Assembly: GCA_964467345.1 (NCBI GenBank)
Contig: CAYXPY010000004.1
Coordinates: 1-64,000, forward strand
Origin: SM1-50 sp964467345
GTDB taxonomy: Archaea; Thermoplasmatota; E2; DHVEG-1
Direction of reading: 5' to 3'
Length of the DNA stretch: 64,000 nucleotides
The translations under genes were made by a program, and so were the position numbers. Positions 57,977 to 64,000 of this stretch are shown in pieces (position 1 is the stretch's first letter; each line of letters begins with the position of its first letter). A model generated the notes under the pieces. It saw only the letters and a list, made by a program, of their open reading frames with translations. It had not been told where the DNA came from and searched no databases.

Positions 57977-59842
57977 ATGGATTATACGGAGATTGGTTTT
58001 AAAGCAGGTCTTGAGATACATCAACAGCTGGATACCTATAAATTATTTTGTCACTGCGGATCAAAGATAACAGAACAGGAGGTATATCGGTTTGAACGGA
58101 CCTTACGACCGACGCAAAGCGAGCTTGGTGATGTCGACAGGGCAGCTCTTGAGGAGGCAGCACGGAAGAGACGATTCTTATATACTGCATCAAGGACTTC
58201 GACTTGCTTGGTAGAAGCAGACGAAGAACCACCTCATGCAGCCAACAGCCAAGCAGTCGATATCTGTCTTACCATGGTGTTACTTCTAAATGCACACCAA
58301 GTCGATGAAATCCAGTTCATGCGGAAAATCGTCATCGACGGGTCTAATACCTCTGGATTCCAACGGACCGCTCTCATCGCGATGGGGGGCTCTATTGAGA
58401 ATGTTCGTATATCCACCCTTGCCTTGGAGGAAGATGCTGCACGAAAGCTCAGTCAGAAAGATAAACTCGTAAACTATGGTCTTGACCGATTAGGAATTCC
58501 TCTTATCGAGATTACCACCGAGCCGGACATAACATCCCCTGAACATGCAGAACACATCGCTGGACAACTTGGGCTGCTCCTGCAGGCGACAAAAAAGGTG
58601 AAACGAGGGTTAGGGACCATTAGACAGGATCTGAACATCTCAATTGCCCAGGGTGCACGGGTCGAAGTAAAAGGAATTCAATCCCTCAGTTCGATATCAA
58701 AGGTGGCGGAAAATGAATCCCTCAGACAGATGGGTATTATCGAAATCGCAGAAATACTAAATAGTCGAGCAAAGAAAAACGATTTGAAGGAAACACCAAG
58801 CAAAGATCTGACTGCAGTTTTTTTAAAAACAAAATCTAACCTCATCAAAGACAAGCAAAAAGACAACGCATGCATCAAGGGGATCAGACTACCGGGGTAT
58901 CAAGGGTTACTTACAAAAAAGCAGACAGGGTTAGGCAAAGATTTCGCTGTCTACACGGGTCTTACTTCAGGCATTGATAGCATCATCCATAGCGATGAGA
59001 TGCAAATGCATGGAATCTCAGACCAGGAAGTAGAACAAACAAGACAGTCCCTGGAATTAGAAAACCATGATGCCTTCGTTCTTGCACTGGGGGATGAAAC
59101 CATGGTGGATGCTGCCGTAGAAGCAATTCGAAACAGAGCTATGATGTATTTCGATGGCGTCCCAGAAGAGGTCCGGCGCAGCCTTCCAGATAACACGACT
59201 GAATATATGCGGCCGCTCCCTGGTGCTGCACGGATGTACCCTGAGACTGATGTGCCCCCTATACGCATCACACAAGAACATCTACAAGAACTACTTATTC
59301 CTGAGAAACCATCTGAGAAACGACAACGCCTCGCCAAGCAATACCACTTAAACGAGGAACAGATCCATCAATTGCTCTCCAGTGGATACGAAGAGGACTT
59401 TGAAAAATACGTTTCCCGCTACCCGGGATTGGAGAATGTGATTCTACGAACATATATCAATACCATTGCTGAGCTTCAAAAAGAAGGAATCGATATACAA
59501 ACCATCGATGAGACAACGCTCATAACAGTATTATCAGCCTTGCAGGAAGGTAAATTTGCAAAAGAAGCAGCCCCTCAAATCATACAATACCTCTGTGTCC
59601 ATCCAACGGCATCTCTAGAAGAAGCAATCCTGAGTTGTGGATTCACACCTGCAAGTCAGGAAGAAATCATTCAAGTAATTCATACAATAATAACAGAAAG
59701 AAAAGACTTTGTCAAACAGAGAGGAACCAACGCCGTAGGACCCCTCATGGGTGTGGTAATGAAACAGCTACGAGGAAAAGCAGACGGTCAGCTCATCAGT
59801 AAAATACTTCAGCAGGAAATAGAAAAGGTTATTTCGTCATAA
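57977..59842 (+). CDS. gatE: Glu-tRNA(Gln) amidotransferase subunit E
   Basis: This 621-residue archaeal GatE works with GatD to convert Glu-tRNA(Gln) to Gln-tRNA(Gln). N-terminal IGFKAGLEIHQQLDTYKLFCHC, IVIDGSNTSGFQRTALIA, and the kinase-type LIEITTEPDITSPEHAEHIA segment are clear. An AspRS-like insertion lies in the middle, and the YqeY-like tail domain ends the protein (TNAVGPLMGVVMKQLRGKAD). GatD is not in the window. The 3' end overlaps the convergent gene by 14 bases. Confidence 0.96.
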   Translation: MDYTEIGFKAGLEIHQQLDTYKLFCHCGSKITEQEVYRFERTLRPTQSELGDVDRAALEEAARKRRFLYTASRTSTCLVEADEEPPHAANSQAVDICLTMVLLLNAHQVDEIQFMRKIVIDGSNTSGFQRTALIAMGGSIENVRISTLALEEDAARKLSQKDKLVNYGLDRLGIPLIEITTEPDITSPEHAEHIAGQLGLLLQATKKVKRGLGTIRQDLNISIAQGARVEVKGIQSLSSISKVAENESLRQMGIIEIAEILNSRAKKNDLKETPSKDLTAVFLKTKSNLIKDKQKDNACIKGIRLPGYQGLLTKKQTGLGKDFAVYTGLTSGIDSIIHSDEMQMHGISDQEVEQTRQSLELENHDAFVLALGDETMVDAAVEAIRNRAMMYFDGVPEEVRRSLPDNTTEYMRPLPGAARMYPETDVPPIRITQEHLQELLIPEKPSEKRQRLAKQYHLNEEQIHQLLSSGYEEDFEKYVSRYPGLENVILRTYINTIAELQKEGIDIQTIDETTLITVLSALQEGKFAKEAAPQIIQYLCVHPTASLEEAILSCGFTPASQEEIIQVIHTIITERKDFVKQRGTNAVGPLMGVVMKQLRGKADGQLISKILQQEIEKVISS

Positions 59843-60173
59843 ACTCAAACCAACTCACGCTTCCCGCCTCTAGAAGTTTTTTTATTCTCTCTTGCCCAAT
59901 GGTTAAAGACACGTTCTCATTTTTAAACACAACAAACAAAATCTGGTCTTCCTCAAACTGTATCCCATCTATAGGTGATCCGATAAAACGGAAATTCTCA
60001 TGATGAAAAGGATAGTACCTCATGGTCTCCTGAAAATTCTCTAATTGTGAACTGGTTGTATCAAGTTTCCTCTGCAGCGGAGCGACAGCACTCCGATGTG
60101 AAAGACCAACACCAATGATGATTCCAATACTGGCTCCAATGAAAAACACCCAGAGGCTCATTAAGGGATCCAT
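59829..60173 (-). CDS. Membrane-anchored Holliday-resolvase-like protein, probably inactive
   Basis: This 114-residue protein has one N-terminal transmembrane helix (LWVFFIGASIGIIIGVGL), a short coiled-coil-like helix, and a C-terminal PD-(D/E)XK-type domain. The latter resembles the archaeal predicted secreted endonucleases related to Holliday junction resolvase (COG4741): FRFIGSPIDGIQFEE, ILFVVFKNENVSLT, RIKKLLEAGSVSWFEF. The family's FVExK core reads FVVFK here, so the acidic residue before the catalytic Lys is Val. The Asp of PIDG and the Lys remain. Nuclease activity is therefore doubtful. Confidence 0.7.
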   Translation of the reverse strand: MDPLMSLWVFFIGASIGIIIGVGLSHRSAVAPLQRKLDTTSSQLENFQETMRYYPFHHENFRFIGSPIDGIQFEEDQILFVVFKNENVSLTIGQERIKKLLEAGSVSWFEFMTK

Positions 60174-60226
60174 TCGTTCATCCTCGAAGAAGAAGCAACG
60201 TATGAACGGTTGAATATCTTTTCCGT

Positions 60227-60931
60227 TCAGGTCTTCTTCGAAGGGGTTACACGTTTTTTAAAAAGGAATCTAAAGTTTTTTATCCCGTCTTTGAAGCTTT
60301 CAAGCTTCACCTGACCTTCCCGGGCAAACAAGGTTGATGGGATCTCCTTTGCTTTGATGTGTTTGTTCGTGAACATTTCAATTTTGATTTCCTCGGAGAA
60401 CGGCATGCCGCTGTTGAATTCTTCCAACGGCTGTATCTTTGATAGTGCGTCACGTTTGAAGATCCACATGCCTGATTGCGAGTCTCTGATGTTTATCAAA
60501 AAAAGAATCCGAAGGGTCCAAGCCAGGGTCATGTTCCCAAAACGATGTTTCAGCGACATCGATTTATGCTTCAGGTCAGCAAAACGATCTGTGTTCATGA
60601 AATCCAGTTTCTGATCAAGAAGCATCTGGATGTATTCATGGATTTGGTTAAAGGGATAGGTTGCATCTGCATCACCGGTGACGATGATATCACCCGTGGC
60701 AGCGGCTAGCCCTGTTTTATAGGCTCGCCCGTATCCTTTGCGATCTTCAAGAATCACCTTTGCGCCTTTGCTTGCTGCTATTTCCCGCGTCCTGTCCTTT
60801 GAGTTACCATCCACGATGATGATTTCAAGATCCCAGTCATGCTCCCTGAAATACGCGGTGTTAACGGAATCGATTGTTTTGCCTATGCCTCGTTCCTCAT
60901 TGATAGCGGGGATGACAATACTGACCTTCAG
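60227..60931 (-). CDS. Family 2 glycosyltransferase (dolichyl-phosphate sugar synthase-like), non-standard start
   Basis: This GT-A fold enzyme probably moves a sugar from a nucleotide sugar to a lipid or glycan. The GT2 N-terminus KVSIVIPAINEERGIG, EIIIVDGNSKDRTREIA, GYGRAYKTGLAAATGDIIV and the DADATYPFNQI metal motif are intact, as is the DSQSGMWIFKRDAL segment of DPM1-like enzymes. The first in-frame standard codon, GTG at 60814, lies inside the conserved core. Real coding begins at CTG 60931 or ATT 60934, just after a TGA at 60938-60940. With CTG it is 234 residues. It may glycosylate the surface protein encoded next door (inference). Confidence 0.85.
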   Translation of the reverse strand: MKVSIVIPAINEERGIGKTIDSVNTAYFREHDWDLEIIIVDGNSKDRTREIAASKGAKVILEDRKGYGRAYKTGLAAATGDIIVTGDADATYPFNQIHEYIQMLLDQKLDFMNTDRFADLKHKSMSLKHRFGNMTLAWTLRILFLINIRDSQSGMWIFKRDALSKIQPLEEFNSGMPFSEEIKIEMFTNKHIKAKEIPSTLFAREGQVKLESFKDGIKNFRFLFKKRVTPSKKT

Positions 60932-60953
60932 AATCGCTCACTCCAGGAAAGAG

Positions 60954-60962
60954 TATAAAAAC
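60954..60962 (-). promoter_or_regulatory. TATA box for the glycosyltransferase
   Basis: TTTTTATAC on the minus strand is centred about 26 bases before 60932, so transcription would start at the ATT/CTG positions themselves. A GGAG at 60941-60944 would lie outside such a transcript. Confidence 0.45.
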
Positions 60963-60982
60963 AAGGAGGTTAAAAGGGTTTT

Positions 60983-61029
60983 GAAAAAAAAATAGTAAAA
61001 AAAAGAGAGAAAAAGGGGGATTCTACCCC
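60983..61029 (-). terminator. Hairpin plus T-run terminator of the surface protein gene
   Basis: On the minus strand, GGGGTAGAATCCCC forms a 4-bp stem (61016-61029) just after the gene's stop, followed by T5 and then T8-T9 runs down to 60983. T-runs terminate archaeal transcription. Confidence 0.6.
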
Positions 61030-61041
61030 TTCTGTGTGTGT

Positions 61042-64000
61042 CTATTTCCGTCTGCGTCTGAGGAGCAGGAACGCTACTCCGATTGCTGCGATGAGCGTAA
61101 GTAGCTCAAAGCCAGGTATGCCACCGCCTTCTGCGATTGTGACAGTGCCGGACACCGGATCATATCCGGGGAAAGTGGCGGTCACTGGATAGCTGCCTGC
61201 TTTGCTTGGCGCAGTAATCGTGACAGATCCACCTGCACCAGTCGTGTAGGTCTTACCTTCGAAGGTGACGGTTGCACCAATGACGGCACTACCCGTGTCA
61301 TCAGCGACGGTTAAGGTAAACGTCTGTCCTGCTTTTACTTCACCAGCGACTGCGACAATCAGCTTGGGTATGTTTAATACCGTGATGATCGCACCTGTGG
61401 CTGTGACGTATCCCTCAGCACTTGCTGTGATTGGATAAGCCATGGAAGTTGCTATAGTTGGAGCGGTGATGGTGGCGACACCAGTGTTGGTAGGCCAGGT
61501 TTGTCCGTCGAAGGTAAAGGTGACGGTCGCATCTGTGATGAGCACACCATTGGATTTTGCCTCAACAGTGAAGGTTTTTCCTTCATCAACAGAGGGGTTC
61601 AGGTGGATGCTCATTGGTTTACGAGCAGTTGCAACGATGACGAACTCATTGTCAGGATCAGATTCATTCTCGATGTAGATGACAACCTCGCCACTTGCTT
61701 GAGCGGTGATTGAGAACTGCACTTTACCCGCTGCATCAGTGGATGCATTGTCCGGTATTTTTGCGAGAATCGAATCTGAAAGTGTCGCGTTCCATGCCTC
61801 AAGCCGTACGTCAACATCTTCGAGAGGAGCACCGGTTGCTGGATGGGTGATTGTAATAGTAACCAAGGTTGCTTCACCGTTGTAGATGGTCGCAGGGCTC
61901 GGTGTTGCTGTTGCAGTGGTCACACGCAGTAAGCCATCTGCAGGTCGATCCTCACCGCCATCAGGTCGATAGCTGAAGGTGACGTTTCCTAGTGTTGATG
62001 CTTCGACTTCTTCAAGAGTACCCACTCCGTTCTCAATGGCGATTTCTGTGGTTTCTCCTTCAATTGAAGCTTCAGGTGCACCAGTCATATTATTAATTGT
62101 CAATGTCCCGTTTCCCGCTGGTGTCAACTGGAAGGTCATATTGACCTCATCTATCTTCCAGGCAAGGGTTGATGGTGACGAAGTGACAACATAACTGGTA
62201 ATGACCAAGGTTGCGTTATTGCCTCTGCTGTCGCAGGTGTCATTCATTGCAGCGATATAGTAGGTTCCTCCGGATAGAGGAATCAGTTCATCTTGGATAT
62301 CATATACGCCATCGATGTACCATTCATCCACACCTGTTACATACTCTCCAGTTTCGTTAAATAATGCGACAGATAAGCCAGTCGTATCTGGGTTTCCACC
62401 GCCGACAAGGGTGACCATGATATCATATTCAACGGCATCACCAGCGAATGCAGTGGTTGGGGTGACAGTGACGATCATGTTATGGTTTCGTTCCATGATG
62501 ACTTTTGTGTATCCCCAGAATCCCTCATACCAGCGAGCTGCTACGGTGATGTTCTGCGGGGCAACATCAGGAGTGGTAGCATCTTTCTTATGTGGTTCTA
62601 TCCAGAACGTATATTGACCATTGAATCCTCGACCAGGTTGGTTGTTCCCAACGGTGGAGTTGAATTCAACGGCACCGTCTTCCCACATAAGATAGACCTG
62701 CGCGTTTTTCACAGGAGCTCCATCCATGTCTGTAACGGTCACGGTTAAATTGAAATCCATTCCAACAGTGAATGAATCAACCGCTGATGTGACAAAGGTT
62801 CCGTTGACTATTTCAATGGTTTGTGTCGCGGTTCCGTTTTCATCTCCGGGCCAGTTGATGGTCAAGGTGATCGTCCCATCGGGTTTAGTCGGTGTTACTG
62901 TAGCAGTCCATCTTCCTTTTGAACCAGAATACACAAGGTCTGCCTCTGTAACGGGGTAAAGAATATCTCCTTCGATGGTAAGATTATCCATGACGCCATC
63001 TTCTTCATCAGAGTCATCACCATAGTATGCATTTCTGTACTCATCGGTGATACTTCGACCAAAGATATCAAAGACGATATCAATAGTTTCTGCTTGGCCA
63101 TTTGGAGATATATACTCAGGAACATTGACTTTTTTATCCGTCGCTGATCCACTGCCATCGTTCACAATCACGAGCTGTACTGGTGGGTTTGCACTTCGGA
63201 TGGTAAAGCTTGCAGTATTGTTCCATTCATAGGTGTCATCAGCGTTCGCGTCGTATCCAAAGACGATCCTCCAGGTTCCGTTCACATTGTCATCTCCAAG
63301 AGCGGTGACAAGGTCTGCCCATTCAGTGCCCTCATCGAATCTTGCAAATTTAAGTGAATAATTACCATCACCCTCATTGGTTATGGCAGCACTAAAATCT
63401 ACGTATTTTGAACCATATTTTAGCATTATTGGATTAGGAATAAAATCAAGTCCAGCTCCGGTGCTGTTTGTTACATTAATGTCAATCCGTGCTTCGAATC
63501 CCCAGAAAATTGATGTGTTCGTCAATACGACATTTGGTTTTCCGGTTCCAACGGTGAATGTTTTCTCAGTAGCGTTCTTCTCAGGTGGATCCCAAGGACC
63601 TACAACAGAGTAGTCATATCCTTCACCGACGCCAATGGGGAACATCCCACTGTAATCGCTTCCATACAAGGGATCGTAAGCGTTCTCATCTTCATCACCA
63701 TAGTAATAGTACACTCCATATCTATCAAGATCTCGATAAGCTCTGATGGTGTATTTCCCTGCATAGTCAAAGTAGCTTTGATCTAAGGTCGCTGTCCCCT
63801 GACTGTATTCATGATAGACGGTGTTGTTATCGGGATCAAGAACAGCAATCATACATGCTGCATTGTTTCCACCTTCGGTAACAGTTATCTCAAGTTCTGC
63901 ATCTGATCCATAGGAGAATGTTGAAGTGGAACTTATACTCAGAACAGTTGAGGTGTTAACCCAGAGGTATCCAGCAGGGGTCACACCACCGTCATCCGAA
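61042..64000 (-). CDS. Large PGF-CTERM surface (S-layer-like) protein, N-terminus outside window
   Basis: At least 985 residues; the frame is open at the window end. The C-terminus has the archaeosortase signal: a GGGIPGFELL motif, a hydrophobic helix (LTLIAAIGVAFLLL) and RRRRK. The body is a chain of beta-sandwich domains with Thr-rich linkers, many N-x-S/T glycosylation sites, and repeated Ig-like or invasin-like units near the end (VTFTFDGQTWPTNTGVATIT, VTFEGKTYTTGAGGSVTIT). The protein would be cut after PGF and lipid-anchored outside the cell. Size, acidity and order make an S-layer role likely, but unproven. A hairpin terminator follows the stop. Confidence 0.88.
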   Translation of the reverse strand, partial: SDDGGVTPAGYLWVNTSTVLSISSTSTFSYGSDAELEITVTEGGNNAACMIAVLDPDNNTVYHEYSQGTATLDQSYFDYAGKYTIRAYRDLDRYGVYYYYGDEDENAYDPLYGSDYSGMFPIGVGEGYDYSVVGPWDPPEKNATEKTFTVGTGKPNVVLTNTSIFWGFEARIDINVTNSTGAGLDFIPNPIMLKYGSKYVDFSAAITNEGDGNYSLKFARFDEGTEWADLVTALGDDNVNGTWRIVFGYDANADDTYEWNNTASFTIRSANPPVQLVIVNDGSGSATDKKVNVPEYISPNGQAETIDIVFDIFGRSITDEYRNAYYGDDSDEEDGVMDNLTIEGDILYPVTEADLVYSGSKGRWTATVTPTKPDGTITLTINWPGDENGTATQTIEIVNGTFVTSAVDSFTVGMDFNLTVTVTDMDGAPVKNAQVYLMWEDGAVEFNSTVGNNQPGRGFNGQYTFWIEPHKKDATTPDVAPQNITVAARWYEGFWGYTKVIMERNHNMIVTVTPTTAFAGDAVEYDIMVTLVGGGNPDTTGLSVALFNETGEYVTGVDEWYIDGVYDIQDELIPLSGGTYYIAAMNDTCDSRGNNATLVITSYVVTSSPSTLAWKIDEVNMTFQLTPAGNGTLTINNMTGAPEASIEGETTEIAIENGVGTLEEVEASTLGNVTFSYRPDGGEDRPADGLLRVTTATATPSPATIYNGEATLVTITITHPATGAPLEDVDVRLEAWNATLSDSILAKIPDNASTDAAGKVQFSITAQASGEVVIYIENESDPDNEFVIVATARKPMSIHLNPSVDEGKTFTVEAKSNGVLITDATVTFTFDGQTWPTNTGVATITAPTIATSMAYPITASAEGYVTATGAIITVLNIPKLIVAVAGEVKAGQTFTLTVADDTGSAVIGATVTFEGKTYTTGAGGSVTITAPSKAGSYPVTATFPGYDPVSGTVTIAEGGGIPGFELLTLIAAIGVAFLLLRRRRK

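Noticed and set aside
1..64000. CRISPR arrays, insertion sequences, prophage and defence systems.
   Set aside because: I saw no regularly spaced repeats, transposase or integrase motifs, and no restriction or toxin genes; the window is chromosomal core plus redox and surface genes.

Overview
This window comes from an archaeal chromosome. The gene content is archaeal throughout: exosome (rrp42-rrp41-rrp4) with SBDS and proteasome alpha, RNase P component Rnp4, PDCD5, L31e/L39e/S19e/L37Ae/L30e, Dph5, PurP, HerA, GatE, a four-gene RNA polymerase operon and TATA-box promoters. RpoB is undivided, which argues against most methanogens, haloarchaea and Archaeoglobus. A PGF-CTERM surface protein, a C25-propeptide-like secreted protein, a group 3b hydrogenase and Hdr genes without methanogenesis genes fit an uncultured anaerobic Thermoplasmatota lineage (for example the MBG-D/Thermoprofundales type). 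That placement is inference.

Layout. 1-5.7 kb: the start of a secreted protein, an ATP-grasp enzyme, a folate cyclo-ligase, purP and thrS. 5.9-9.1 kb: a minus-strand translation cluster (rnp4, rps19e, PDCD5, rpl39e, rpl31e, eif6) plus a small 61-residue protein. 9.3-12 kb: dph5 and a herA-like gene whose C-terminus carries an endonuclease III-type Fe-S motif. 12-19.5 kb: a mostly extracytoplasmic set comprising two transglutaminase-like proteins (one without its active-site Cys), a methyltransferase, a membrane acyltransferase, a secreted thioredoxin-like protein, and an E1-like/ubiquitin-like/thioredoxin-DsbD operon.

19.5-25.5 kb: a group 3b [NiFe]-hydrogenase operon with a fused beta-gamma subunit and its maturation protease, followed by malic enzyme. 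25.6-38.9 kb: the most striking part, a single-direction heterodisulfide reductase (Hdr) locus. It encodes HdrC, HdrB, HdrA, a 1505-residue double HdrA with an NfnB/GltD-like module inserted in its first half, MvhD, a FrhB/FdhB-like protein, a tandem HdrC with His in place of one cluster Cys, and a 1017-residue double HdrA without the insert. This looks like a flavin-based electron-bifurcating complex that could connect NAD(P)H, ferredoxin and a thiol/disulfide or F420-like couple.

38.9-45 kb: an OsmC-like protein, purA, and the minus-strand pcc1-rpoP-rpl37ae-rrp42-rrp41-rrp4-sbds-psmA superoperon. 45-54.5 kb: queE, then a tRNA-Lys that appears to lead the rpoH-rpoB-rpoA1-rpoA2-rpl30e-nusA operon. 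54.6-58 kb: a pdhAFXB-type dye-linked L-proline dehydrogenase cluster. 58-64 kb: gatE, a degenerate Holliday-resolvase-like membrane protein, a glycosyltransferase and a large PGF-CTERM surface protein.

Taken together the metabolic genes suggest a peptide or amino-acid degrading anaerobe that passes electrons to H2, NAD(P)H, ferredoxin and Hdr. At least two genes (rpoH and the glycosyltransferase) have no ATG/GTG/TTG where conserved coding begins. No stretch longer than 300 bases lacks a gene. I saw no CRISPR array, insertion sequence or rRNA.
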